NCBI RefSeq assembly: GCF_025854275.1
Contig: NZ_CP107567.1
Coordinates: 558,001 to 622,000 of the forward strand
Origin: Streptomyces peucetius
GTDB taxonomy: Bacteria; Actinomycetota; Actinomycetes; Streptomycetales; Streptomycetaceae
Length of the DNA stretch: 64,000 bases
Direction of reading: 5' to 3'
Shown here: positions 35,583 through 43,816 of the stretch, in pieces
How the letters are laid out: each line of letters opens with the position of its first letter
Numbering within the stretch: the first letter of the stretch is position 1
Notes under the pieces: generated by a model
Seen by the model: only the letters and a program-made list of their open reading frames with translations
What the model was told of the DNA's origin: nothing
The model's database searches: none
Program-made: the position numbers and the translations under genes

Positions 35583-35591
35583 GTTTCGAAC
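35583..35591. promoter_or_regulatory. GTTTCGAAC element upstream of the CebR box
   Basis: GTTTCGAAC shares eight bases with the operators of the bxl/xylanase group. It lies 23 bases further from celB than the CebR box, about where the -35 region could be. It may give xylan-linked control to a cellulase gene, or be chance. Confidence 0.3.
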
Positions 35592-35715
35592 TCCTGACAA
35601 GACACGCGACTCCGATTCGTGCGCCGCGTTCAACCCTTGACACGGCGACGCCGGGTACGGAGTGTGCCGCCGCCCGGTCGGCTCGGCCCGGCGCCGGGCC
35701 GCGTCGGCGCGTGCC

Positions 35716-36255
35716 ATGATCGCCGTCATGCCTTCCGCACCCGGCACGGCCGTCTGGCCCGCCACCCTTACGACGCGCCGGCTGGCGCTGCGTCCCGTCG
35801 CCGCCGCGGACGTACCGGAGATCGCGCGCCTGTGGACGGACCCCGAGGTACGGCGGCATCTCGGGGGGCCGGTCGACAGCAACGTCGTACGCATCCGTGA
35901 GAAGAGGTGCGTCGGCGCTCCGGGGGCCTTCGCCGTGGTGCGGCAGGCGGACCTGACCGTCGTCGGCCTGGTGACGGTGGAACCGGGGGCACGCGACGGA
36001 CGGACCGAGGTGTCGTACCAGCTGCTGCCCGAGCACTGGGGCCAGGGCTACGGCCGCGAGGCCGTCGCCGCGGCCGTGACGTGGGCGCGGGGCGATGTGC
36101 CGGCAACCGCCCCCGCGGTGGTCGCCCTGACGCAGCAGGCCAACCTCCGTTCCCGGCGGCTGCTCGAGGGCCTCGGGGCCACGGTGGAGTACACGTTCGT
36201 CGAATGGGACGAGCCCCAGATCCTCTACGCGTTCCCTGCACCGCCCGCGGAGTAG
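35716..36255 (+). CDS. GNAT-family N-acetyltransferase
   Basis: 179 residues from ATG 35716; ATG 35728 is an equally possible start as neither has a strong ribosome site. It belongs to the RimJ/RimL-like group: LTTRRLALRPVAAADVPEIARLW at the start, the acetyl-CoA loop in EHWGQGYGREAV near 112, and the late NLRSRRLLEGLGATVEYTF motif. The acceptor could be a small amine or a protein N-terminus; the sequence does not say which. Confidence 0.82.
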   Translation: MIAVMPSAPGTAVWPATLTTRRLALRPVAAADVPEIARLWTDPEVRRHLGGPVDSNVVRIREKRCVGAPGAFAVVRQADLTVVGLVTVEPGARDGRTEVSYQLLPEHWGQGYGREAVAAAVTWARGDVPATAPAVVALTQQANLRSRRLLEGLGATVEYTFVEWDEPQILYAFPAPPAE

Positions 36256-36273
36256 GGCCGCGGGCGGTGCAGG
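36235..36273 (+). terminator. Terminator overlapping the GNAT stop codon
   Basis: Perfect 16-bp inverted repeat, arms 36235-36250 and 36258-36273, with the TAG stop in the seven-base loop. Confidence 0.7.
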
Positions 36274-36391
36274 ACGCGGCCGCGGCGCCGCGTGCGGCCC
36301 GGCGGCCGCCGGGCGGGACGCCCGGGCCCGGGCACACCGGCCCACGGCCCCACGGCCCCAGGTGCACCGGGCCGGGCGCGCGCGGGCACAC

Positions 36392-36603
36392 CGCGCCTGA
36401 CCGGCGCGGGGCACGCCGGTCGCCCAACGGCTACGGAGCATGCGTGGCCGGGGAGGCCCTGGGCACCGGGTCGGCCGGGCACAGGAGCGGATCGCGCCTG
36501 ACCGGCGCGGGGCACGCCGGTCGCCCACGGCCGCAGTGGCACACGGGGCCGGCCGGGCGCAGGCACACCGCGCCTGACCGGCGCCGGGCACGCCGGCCGC
36601 CCC
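36392..36603. repeat. Three REP-like palindromic repeats
   Basis: A ~35-base unit starting CGCGCCTGACCGGCG is present at 36392-36426, 36493-36527 and 36569-36603, with a fainter fourth copy near 36680-36730. Inside the first two copies GACCGGCG and CGCCGGTC form an 8-bp hairpin with a seven-base loop; the third has one arm change. Spacings of 101 and 76 bases are not multiples of three, so this is not a coding repeat. The whole gap 36274-36739 is otherwise low-complexity GC-rich DNA with no gene. Confidence 0.6.
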
Positions 36604-36739
36604 ACGGGTAGGGGCACGCCTGGCCGGGAGAGGCCCCGGGCACAGACGGCGTCCGGGCGCAGTGGCGCACCGGGCCGGGCCGGCGCGGGGCGCATCGGCC
36701 TGGTCGGCGTTGGCACACCGGTCGCCCCACCGGTGCGGC

Positions 36740-37213
36740 TCACGCGCGGTCGGCGGCCTCGTGCAGAGCGGCGATGTCGATCTTCTTCATGCCCAGCATG
36801 GCCGACATCACGCGCTGCGACCGCTCCTTGTCCTCGTCCTCCAGCAGCTCCGTCAGCACGACGGGGGCGACCTGCCAGGAGAGGCCGTACTTGTCCTTCA
36901 GCCAGCCGCAGGGGCCTTCCTGCCCGCCCTCGCCGAGCTTCTGCCAGTAGTAGTCGACCTCCTCCTGGTCCGCGCAGTTGACCAGCAGGGAGACCGCCTC
37001 GTTGAAGGTGAACTCGGGACCTCCGTTGATCGCGGTGTACTCCTGTCCGTCGAGCTCGAAGTCCACGGTCAGGACGGTGCCGGCCGGCCCGGGTCCGGCC
37101 TCGCCGTAGTACAAAGTGCGCGTGATCCGCGAGTTCGGGAACACGGAGATGTAGAACTCGGCGGCTTCCTTGCCCTGGGTGTCGAACCAGAGGTTCGGGG
37201 TGATGCGTGGCAT
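36740..37213 (-). CDS. PhnB-like VOC protein
   Basis: 157 residues from ATG 37213. It begins MPRITPNLWFDTQGKEAAEFYISVFPNS, has NGGPEFTFNEAVSLLVNC near 64, and CGWLKDKYGLSWQV near 102, which are hallmarks of the PhnB / 3-demethylubiquinone-methyltransferase-like glyoxalase group. Despite older names, members are probably not methyltransferases. Stand-alone gene, divergent from the second SpoIIE gene. Confidence 0.85.
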   Translation of the reverse strand: MPRITPNLWFDTQGKEAAEFYISVFPNSRITRTLYYGEAGPGPAGTVLTVDFELDGQEYTAINGGPEFTFNEAVSLLVNCADQEEVDYYWQKLGEGGQEGPCGWLKDKYGLSWQVAPVVLTELLEDEDKERSQRVMSAMLGMKKIDIAALHEAADRA

Positions 37214-37326
37214 GACGACTCCTGGCGTGTCAGTGCGGGCGTATGCGTACTTCCCCGGTTGTGACCGCCGCGCTGCCCGGAATTCATCGCTCGCGTGCCC
37301 GCAGGACCGGGCGCAGGATAGGACCG

Positions 37327-39813
37327 ATGACCGGATCCGTGACCCTGATCGGTGAGAGCCCGGAGGACCCGTACTCGCACGGTCGAGCCGCCTCCGCGGT
37401 GCTGGACCGCCACGGCCTGGTGACCGGCTGGAGCGAACGCGCCCGCGCGCTGGTCGGCCACCCGGCCGCGGAGGTGCTCGGGCGCCGTGCGGTCGAGGTG
37501 CTGGTGGACCCCGCCGACCGGGACGTCGTGCTGGAGGCTACGGCGGCATGCGTCCGGCGGCGGGGCTGGTTCGGGGTCGTACCGGTACGGGCACGTGACG
37601 GCCGCAGGAAGGGCTTCGGCGTCCGGGTTCGCCAGGTGACACGGGCGGACGGGGTCCGCGAGTGGTATCTCGTGGCCGCGCCCGCCGAGGAAGTGGTGCA
37701 GTGGGAGATCGACCGGTCGGTGATGGACGGGCTGTTCCGGAGATCGCCGATAGGCCTGTCGGTGCACGACCCCGGTCTGAACATCCTGCGGATCAACCGG
37801 GCGATCGCGCGCATCGGCGGCATCACGCCCGAGCAGGCGCGCGGCCACCGCATCGGCGACTTCCTCGCACGCGCGGACGCCGAGACCGTGGACGCGGGCC
37901 TGCGCGAGGTGCTGCGCACCGGCACGCCGATGATCTTCACCGAGCAGCCGTGCCGGGTGGTGGGCCAACCGGGCAAGGAGCGGTACGTCTCCGTGTCGGC
38001 GTTCCGCATGGAGGACGCGAGCGGTCGGGTACTGGGGGTGACGCAGCTCGTCGAGGACGTCACGGACGGCCATCGGGCCCGCCGCCGGCTCGCCCTGCTC
38101 ACCGAGGCGGGCGCCACCATCGGAACCACACTCGACGTCCGCACGACGGCACAGGAGCTGGTGCAGGCCGCCGTGCCGGGGCTGGCCGACTGTGTCTCCG
38201 TGGATCTGCTCGAAGCGATCAGCCGCGGCGAGGAACCGGTCGCCGACGGGGGCGGCGGTCCCGTCCGCCGGACGGCGCACCGGACCGTCACACCGGAGAC
38301 CGAGCATCTGCTGGTCCCGGTGGGGACGGTCAATTCGTACCCCGAGGGGTCGCCGCAGGCCCGGTGCCTGGCGACCGGCCGGCCGGTCCTGGAGCAGTTC
38401 ATCGACGTCCCGGGCGCCGTCACCGCCCGGGAACGCGGGATCGGGGCCGCGGCTCCCGCCGTCCATTCGCTGATGGTGGTCCCGCTGACGGCACGCGGGC
38501 TGGTCCTCGGTTTCGTGAGTCTGTGGCGGTCGCGGCTGCCGGAGCCGTTCGAGGAGGACGACCTCACCCTGGCCGGTGAGCTGGCGGCCCGGGCCGCGGT
38601 CTCACTGGACAACGCCCGCCGCTTCACCCAGCAGCACCGGGCGGCGCTGGCGCTCCAGCGGCGTCTGCTGCCGCGCGAGCTGCCCTCGCACCCGGCGGTC
38701 GTCTTCGCCCACCGGTACATGCCGGCCGGCGGTGCGACCGGGGTCGGCGGGGACTGGTTCGACGTCATCCCGCTCTCCGGCGCCCGGGTCGCCCTCGTCG
38801 TCGGGGACGTCGTCGGGCACGGCATCAACGCCGCGGCGACCATGGGCCGTCTGCGTACCGCCGTGCACACACTGGCCGATCTCGATCTCGAGCCCGACGA
38901 GGTGCTGTCCCATCTCGACGATCTGGTGACCCGGCTGGCCGGGGAGCAGGAGCAGGACATCGAAGGCGCCCCGGGCGAGCAGGTGGTGGGCGCGACCTGC
39001 CTGTACGCCGTGTACGACCCGGTGACCCGGCTGTGCTCCGTCGCGCGGGCCGGCCACCCGCCGCCGGCCGTGGTGACACCCGAGGGGGAGGCGAGCATCC
39101 CGGACCTGCCCGCCGGGCCTCCGCTGGGGCTGGGCGGGCTGCCCTTCGAGGCGGCGGAACTGACGCTGGCGGAAGGCAGCGTGCTCGCCCTCTACACCAA
39201 CGGCCTGCTGGAATTCTCCCAGCAGGACATGGACGCCGGTCTGGCGAAGCTGTGCACGACGCTGGCCGGTCCCGGCCGGCCGGTGGAGGAGCTGGCCCAG
39301 GCGGTGGTCGACGAGCTGCTGCCCGCGCGGCCCGCCGACGATGTGGCGCTGCTGCTGGCGCAGACGCTCACCCTGGCGCCGGAGCTGGTCGCGACCTGGG
39401 AGCTGCCTGCCGAGCCGACGGCGCCTTCGCGGGCCCGCCGGCTCACGGCGGATCAGCTGGCGGCGTGGGGACTCGCGGACATGACCTTCGCGACGGAGCT
39501 GATCGTCAGCGAACTGGTCACCAACGCCTACCGGTACGCGGGCGGTGCCGTGACGCTGCGCCTGATCCACCATCAGCGGCTCATCTGCGAGGTCTCCGAC
39601 CCGAGCAGCACCTCGCCGCACCTGCGGCGGGCCCGCAGCACCGACGAGGGCGGGCGGGGTCTGCTGCTGGTCGCGCAGCTGACGGCGCGGTGGGGCACCC
39701 GGCACACCCGGGAGGGCAAGACGGTCTGGACGGAGCAGACGATGCCGCCGCTGCCCGGCGGCCCCGTCGTCCCCGAGACGCTGCTGGAGCCCGGCCCGCC
39801 GGACGGAACCTGA
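37327..39813 (+). CDS. PAS-PAS-GAF-SpoIIE-HATPase serine phosphatase
   Basis: 828 residues from ATG 37327 (AGGATAGGA upstream). PAS at about 20-120, second PAS at 130-245 (SPIGLSVHDPGLNILRINR), GAF at 260-425, SpoIIE-type PP2C at 465-690, anti-sigma-like HATPase at 705-815 (ELVTNAYRYAGG, DEGGRGLLLVAQL). Metal-site residues Asp476 (GGDWFD) and Asp494 (VGDVVGHG) are present, but the usual TDGL is TNGL (Asn625). Such proteins dephosphorylate anti-anti-sigma factors and may bind sigma or anti-anti-sigma factors through the ATPase domain. It is clearly related over its full length to the degenerate protein at 20.9-23.3 kb, so the two arose by duplication. Confidence 0.9.
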   Translation: MTGSVTLIGESPEDPYSHGRAASAVLDRHGLVTGWSERARALVGHPAAEVLGRRAVEVLVDPADRDVVLEATAACVRRRGWFGVVPVRARDGRRKGFGVRVRQVTRADGVREWYLVAAPAEEVVQWEIDRSVMDGLFRRSPIGLSVHDPGLNILRINRAIARIGGITPEQARGHRIGDFLARADAETVDAGLREVLRTGTPMIFTEQPCRVVGQPGKERYVSVSAFRMEDASGRVLGVTQLVEDVTDGHRARRRLALLTEAGATIGTTLDVRTTAQELVQAAVPGLADCVSVDLLEAISRGEEPVADGGGGPVRRTAHRTVTPETEHLLVPVGTVNSYPEGSPQARCLATGRPVLEQFIDVPGAVTARERGIGAAAPAVHSLMVVPLTARGLVLGFVSLWRSRLPEPFEEDDLTLAGELAARAAVSLDNARRFTQQHRAALALQRRLLPRELPSHPAVVFAHRYMPAGGATGVGGDWFDVIPLSGARVALVVGDVVGHGINAAATMGRLRTAVHTLADLDLEPDEVLSHLDDLVTRLAGEQEQDIEGAPGEQVVGATCLYAVYDPVTRLCSVARAGHPPPAVVTPEGEASIPDLPAGPPLGLGGLPFEAAELTLAEGSVLALYTNGLLEFSQQDMDAGLAKLCTTLAGPGRPVEELAQAVVDELLPARPADDVALLLAQTLTLAPELVATWELPAEPTAPSRARRLTADQLAAWGLADMTFATELIVSELVTNAYRYAGGAVTLRLIHHQRLICEVSDPSSTSPHLRRARSTDEGGRGLLLVAQLTARWGTRHTREGKTVWTEQTMPPLPGGPVVPETLLEPGPPDGT

Positions 39814-39824
39814 CGCCGCGACTT

Positions 39825-39836
39825 TGGTCTGGACCT
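39825..39836. promoter_or_regulatory. dre-like / chitinase-type repeat upstream of the LysR gene
   Basis: TGGTCTGGACCT is one base from the core TGGTCTAGACC of the DasR-responsive element and close to the TGGTCCAGACCT repeats of Streptomyces chitinase promoters. It lies about 40-50 bases ahead of the LysR start and just after the phosphatase stop. Confidence 0.35.
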
Positions 39837-39876
39837 GCTTATTGCCGCGGCCCTGCCGCCGCGCCAAGCTGCTGGC

Positions 39877-40863
39877 ATGGAACTGGAGTTACGGCACCTG
39901 AGGACGATCCGGGCCATCGCCGACGCCGGCAGTCTCACCAAGGCGGCCACCGCGCTGGGACTCGCCCAGCCGGCGCTCAGCGCGCAGTTGAAGAGGATCG
40001 AGCGCTCGCTCGGCGGGACACTGTTCGAGCGCGGACGCAGCGGGGTGCGGGCCACCCCGCTGGGTGAACTGGTCCTGGACCGTACCCGGGTCGTACTGCC
40101 CGCGGTGCACGAACTCCAGGAGGAGGCCGTGCGGTTCGCCCGGTCGGGCGCCGGGTGCGGCCCGCGCACCACGTTCCGGCTCGGCGGCACCCACGGGCCG
40201 CCCCTCGGCGGGCTGGTCGACCGGCTCGCAGCCGCGGAGCCGGGGGTCGCAGTGGTCACGCACACGTCGTGGTCCGAGCGGGAGATCGCCGCGTCGGCCG
40301 CCGAGGGCAGGCTGGACTACGCGCTGATCGGCGCGTGCGGCGAGAGCGCACCGCCGGAGTCGGGGCGGCTCGCGTGGGCGGAGGTGGCCCGCGACCCGGT
40401 GTTCGTGACGCTGGCCGCCGACCACCCGCTGGCACCACGGCCCGAGAGCGAGCTCGCCGAACTGGCGGCGGAGGCCTGGACGGACGTACCGGGCGACGGC
40501 TGCTTCGCCGACTGTTTCGCCGCCGCCTGTGTCCGGGCGGGCTTCACCCCCGCGTGCGTGTACGAGACGGACACCGCCTCCTGCGTCCATCTGGTGCAGG
40601 TGGGGCGGGCCGTGGGCCTGTGCCGCGCCACGTTCCCCGAGACCCCCGGCATGGTGACACGTCCGCTCAGCGGCGCGCCGCTGGTCTGGCGGCACCTGCT
40701 CGGCTGGCATCCGGAGGCACCGGCGGCGCTGCGGGCCGCCGACGTCGTCGGGCATGTCCGTGCGGCGCACGCCGACGCGTCGGCCCGCAGCTCCAGCTAC
40801 ACGCGCTGGCTGGCCGACCGGAGCCGGGTCCTCCATAACGCCGTGGAGGGGGCCAACCGATAG
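39877..40863 (+). CDS. LysR-family transcriptional regulator
   Basis: 328 residues. The winged helix LRTIRAIADAGSLTKAATALGLAQPALSAQLKRIE occupies about 8-42, followed by a LysR substrate-binding domain. Effector and targets are unknown. Directly downstream is the truncated streptogrisin gene, and the protease genes after it may once have been targets. A DasR-like site lies in its promoter. Confidence 0.87.
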   Translation: MELELRHLRTIRAIADAGSLTKAATALGLAQPALSAQLKRIERSLGGTLFERGRSGVRATPLGELVLDRTRVVLPAVHELQEEAVRFARSGAGCGPRTTFRLGGTHGPPLGGLVDRLAAAEPGVAVVTHTSWSEREIAASAAEGRLDYALIGACGESAPPESGRLAWAEVARDPVFVTLAADHPLAPRPESELAELAAEAWTDVPGDGCFADCFAAACVRAGFTPACVYETDTASCVHLVQVGRAVGLCRATFPETPGMVTRPLSGAPLVWRHLLGWHPEAPAALRAADVVGHVRAAHADASARSSSYTRWLADRSRVLHNAVEGANR

Positions 40864-40925
40864 CTGCTGCACGGGGGTTGTTGTTCCCTACGGTTTCGGC
40901 ACACCTCCCACCGAGACCAAACCAC

Positions 40926-41537
40926 GTCGCGCAGGGCACCTTCCAGGCGTCGACGTTCCCCGGCCGGGACACGGCCTGGGTGGCGACGAACGGCAACTGG
41001 ACCGCGACCCCGTACGTCAAGGGGCAGAGCGGTCAGAACGTGCAGGTGACCGGCTCGGTGCAGCAGCCGGTCGGTGCGTCGATCTGCCGCTCCGGGTCCA
41101 CCACGGGCTGGCACTGCGGCACGATCTCGCAGCACAACACCAGCGTCACGTATCCCGAGGGGACCATCACCGGCGTCACCCGAACGACCGTGTGCGCCGA
41201 GCCCGGTGACTCCGGCGGCTCGTACATCTCCGGCAGTCAGGCGCAGGGCGTCACCTCCGGTGGTTCGGGCAACTGCCGGAGCGGCGGCACCACGTACCAC
41301 CAGCCGATCAACCCGCTGCTGCAGGGGTACGGGCTGACGCTGAAGACCACCACCGACGACCCGGGCGAGCCGCCGGAGGAGCCCGGCGAGCCGGGCGGCA
41401 CCTGGGCCGCGGGCACCGTCTACCAGGCGGGCGACCAGGTGACCTACGGCGGGGCCGCCTACCGCTGCCTCCAGGGTCACCAGGCCCAGACCGGCTGGGA
41501 GCCCCCCAGCGTCCCGGCGCTCTGGCAGCGCGTCTGA
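40926..41537 (+). pseudogene. 5'-truncated streptogrisin C-type protease with chitin-binding domain
   Basis: The readable part begins at QGTFQASTFPGRDTAWV, roughly mid-way through a mature streptogrisin. It contains the serine motif EPGDSGGSYISGSQAQGVTS, then a Pro/Glu/Gly linker and a C-terminal CBM5/12 chitin-binding domain (TWAAGTVYQAGDQVTYGG to ALWQRV), the layout of streptogrisin C. The signal peptide, the propeptide and the His and Asp of the catalytic triad are absent, and there is no proper start codon or ribosome site (only TTG codons near 40878). The truncation point is about 60 bases after the LysR stop. Codon quality is still high, so the loss looks recent. Confidence 0.82.
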
Positions 41538-41560
41538 TCCGAACCACCTCCCCGAGGGGA

Positions 41561-41596
41561 GCGCGTGCCGTGGCCGCGGGGCCACGGCACGCGCTT
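41561..41596 (+). terminator. Terminator after the streptogrisin remnant
   Basis: Perfect 16-bp inverted repeat (arms 41561-41576 and 41581-41596) with a four-base GCGG loop, followed by TTCT. It is still intact behind the broken protease gene. Confidence 0.75.
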
Positions 41597-41711
41597 TCTG
41601 CTCCGGGTGCCGCTTCGCGGCGCCGGAGACCTTGCCGCACCGTCCGCGGCGCGCTTCACTGTCGATCACTCCCACAGGAGCATCCCGTCCCGTGACAGCG
41701 AAGGGTTTCCC

Positions 41712-42590
41712 TTGACTGCCCTGCCCATACGTCTGACCGGCGTCACCGCCGCTGCCTGCGCCCTGGTTCTCTGCACGGCCCTGCCGTCGTCCGCGATCAA
41801 CTCGTACAACGCGACGCCCGCTCCCGAGCGGACCGAGGTCGGTGCGCTCGTAGCCACCTGGGACGCCGACGACGACCCCGCCACACCCGACCGGGTGGAC
41901 TGGGTCTGTTCCGGAACGATGATCGACGCGGACACGTTCCTCACCGCCGCGCACTGCACCACCGACTGGCCGGAGAACGTCAGGTTCTACGTCTCCCTCG
42001 ACCAGGACGTGCAGGCCGGCCTCGACGAGGCGGCCGCGCGGCACCCCGGCGACCCGACGGCCGTGGCGAAGGCCGTGGGCGTCCAGGGCACCGCGCACAG
42101 CCACCCCGGGTATCCGGGGCCCGCGGCGGACACCCATGACATCTCCGTCGTGGAACTGCCTGCCGCAAAGGTGCGGGCCCGCTGGTCGTTCACGCCGGCC
42201 GCCCTGCCCGAGGCGGGGGCGCTCGACGCGCTCGGCCCGCAGGGGCTGAAGGACGCGCCGTTCGTGGTCGCCGGGTACGGCACCCAGGAGGCCGCCCGCG
42301 GACCGGGCGGCCACACCCACCCCGGCGGCGGTGTCCGGATGAAGGCGCCCGTCACCTTCGACGCCCTCAACGCGTCCTGGGTGCGTCTCGCCATGACCGC
42401 CCCGCAGGGCAACGGTGGTGCCTGCTACGGCGACTCCGGCGGCCCGAACTTCGCCACCCTGGACGGCGAGCGCACGCTGGTGTCGACCACGATCACGGGC
42501 GATTCCCCGTGTTACGCCACCAATGTGACGTACCGTCTGGACTCTCCCGGGGCCCGGGCGTTCCTTGCGCCCTTCACCGAACTGCCCTGA
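41712..42590 (+). CDS. Secreted trypsin-like serine protease (S1 family)
   Basis: 292 residues. The start is most likely TTG 41712: AAGGG lies six bases ahead and the product then begins MTALPIRLTGVTAAACALVL, a good signal peptide cleaved near residue 28. The triad is readable: His in LTAAHC near 77, Asp in THDISVVEL near 143, and Ser in CYGDSGGPNF near 242. Length and order fit chymotrypsin-type S1 proteases without extra domains. It lies behind a terminator, so it is transcribed on its own. Confidence 0.82.
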   Translation: MTALPIRLTGVTAAACALVLCTALPSSAINSYNATPAPERTEVGALVATWDADDDPATPDRVDWVCSGTMIDADTFLTAAHCTTDWPENVRFYVSLDQDVQAGLDEAAARHPGDPTAVAKAVGVQGTAHSHPGYPGPAADTHDISVVELPAAKVRARWSFTPAALPEAGALDALGPQGLKDAPFVVAGYGTQEAARGPGGHTHPGGGVRMKAPVTFDALNASWVRLAMTAPQGNGGACYGDSGGPNFATLDGERTLVSTTITGDSPCYATNVTYRLDSPGARAFLAPFTELP

Positions 42591-42621
42591 CGGCAAGGGC
42601 GGCCCGGATCAAGGACGGCGG

Positions 42622-42662
42622 GGTCACGGACGGCGGCGGGTCACCAGTCGCCGTCCGTGACC
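42622..42662. terminator. Hairpin at the convergent 3' ends
   Basis: Arms 42622-42635 and 42649-42662 pair over 14 bp with a 13-base loop; one arm lies within the last codons of the minus-strand gene. It can end transcription from both sides. Confidence 0.5.
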
Positions 42663-43702
42663 GCCTTCCCCGGCTTCGGCGCGTCGCCGAGCGGCACGAC
42701 CTGCCCCGGAGCCGGTGCCTGCCACGGGGTGTGGTCGTCGCCGAGCCAGTCGCCGACGGGCCGCACACCGGTGAGCGGGCCGGCCGGCTCGAGGTCGGCG
42801 GCGCTCTCGTCGTAGTAGTCGTACCAGGGCAGTCCCGCACGGGTGTAGGCCGCGCGGTCGACGGGCGAGGGCGGAGCGTCCTCACCGGTGATCCGCCGCC
42901 ACTCCGGTGGGGTGACCAGGTGCACGAAGACCCGGCCGGAAGGCTCCCGCGCCCAGTCTGCGGCGGGCCGGTCGTCGCGGTAGACCTCCTGCCGCATCGA
43001 TCCGCCCACACCGAGACCCATCGACGCCGACCGGGCACGGCGCGGTCCCGCGGGCCGGGCGGGCGCCGCCCCGGGCGCGGGCGGGGCGGCGCCGAAGGCC
43101 ATCGGGGCGGCGGGCGGCCCGCCCGCCCACGGGTGGGCGGCGGCGCGCTGCGCACGCGCCCGCTCCTCCTGCCGCCAGGCGTCCAGCGCCGCGGCCGACA
43201 GCCCGAAGGCCTGCAGCTGTACGCCGCCCCAGGTCTCCTCGCCGGTCACCTGCCCCTCGACAGTGGCCCCGGTCCCCAGTGGTACGGCGACGAACTGACG
43301 TACCGTCCCCTTGCCGGAGTTGATGCCGTCCAGCCACGGCTGGCGGGGCAGCACCACATAGTTCTGCGGCGTCCGCGTCAGGGTGCCGCGCCACGGCTCG
43401 CCGGAGACGGCGCAGACCTTGCCGACGCCGACCTGGAGGGCCGCCGGCTCGCTGCTGCCTGCGAAGCTGAGCCACATCGCCTCGCGCAGGTACACGGGGA
43501 GCAGCACACCGCCGCGCTCGCGCATCCACGTCGGCACGGTGCCGGGGTGGTCCTCGACGCGCCGTACCGGGAACTCGCCGAGCCCCGGCGGCAGCTGGTG
43601 CGTCCCCGATTCCGGCAGGCGGAGCGTCCTGATGAAGCGGACCCGCACGCCGCCGCCCAGCAGCAGACTGTTTCCGTCGATCCGCACGGCACTCGCGGCC
43701 AC
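42641..43702 (-). CDS. Hypothetical protein, Ala/Pro-rich linker
   Basis: 353 residues from GTG 43702 with GGGGAG seven bases upstream. The N-terminal half (1-175) looks globular and beta-rich (FIRTLRLPESGTHQLPPGLGEFPVRRVED, then QNYVVLPRQPWLDGIN). A central Ala/Pro/Gly linker (about 185-225) leads to a Trp/Tyr/Asp-rich tail. No signal peptide or membrane segment. I do not recognise the family beyond its being a typical Streptomyces conserved protein. Confidence 0.65.
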   Translation of the reverse strand: MAASAVRIDGNSLLLGGGVRVRFIRTLRLPESGTHQLPPGLGEFPVRRVEDHPGTVPTWMRERGGVLLPVYLREAMWLSFAGSSEPAALQVGVGKVCAVSGEPWRGTLTRTPQNYVVLPRQPWLDGINSGKGTVRQFVAVPLGTGATVEGQVTGEETWGGVQLQAFGLSAAALDAWRQEERARAQRAAAHPWAGGPPAAPMAFGAAPPAPGAAPARPAGPRRARSASMGLGVGGSMRQEVYRDDRPAADWAREPSGRVFVHLVTPPEWRRITGEDAPPSPVDRAAYTRAGLPWYDYYDESAADLEPAGPLTGVRPVGDWLGDDHTPWQAPAPGQVVPLGDAPKPGKAVTDGDW

Positions 43703-43816
43703 GGTGAACTCCCCTCGTCCCGGTACCCCTCTACGCCGGTACCACGACGTACGGCCCGCCGCGGTTCCCGGGGAGGAGTTCCGGGGCGGGTTCCGGGGAA
43801 CGGGTCCGGGGCCCGG

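Noticed and set aside
36225..36743. Minus-strand open frame with repeated GRPACPAPVRRGVPA blocks
   Set aside because: The DNA repeats behind it are spaced 101 and 76 bases apart, not multiples of three, and the same unit forms hairpins; a repeat of DNA, not of a protein.
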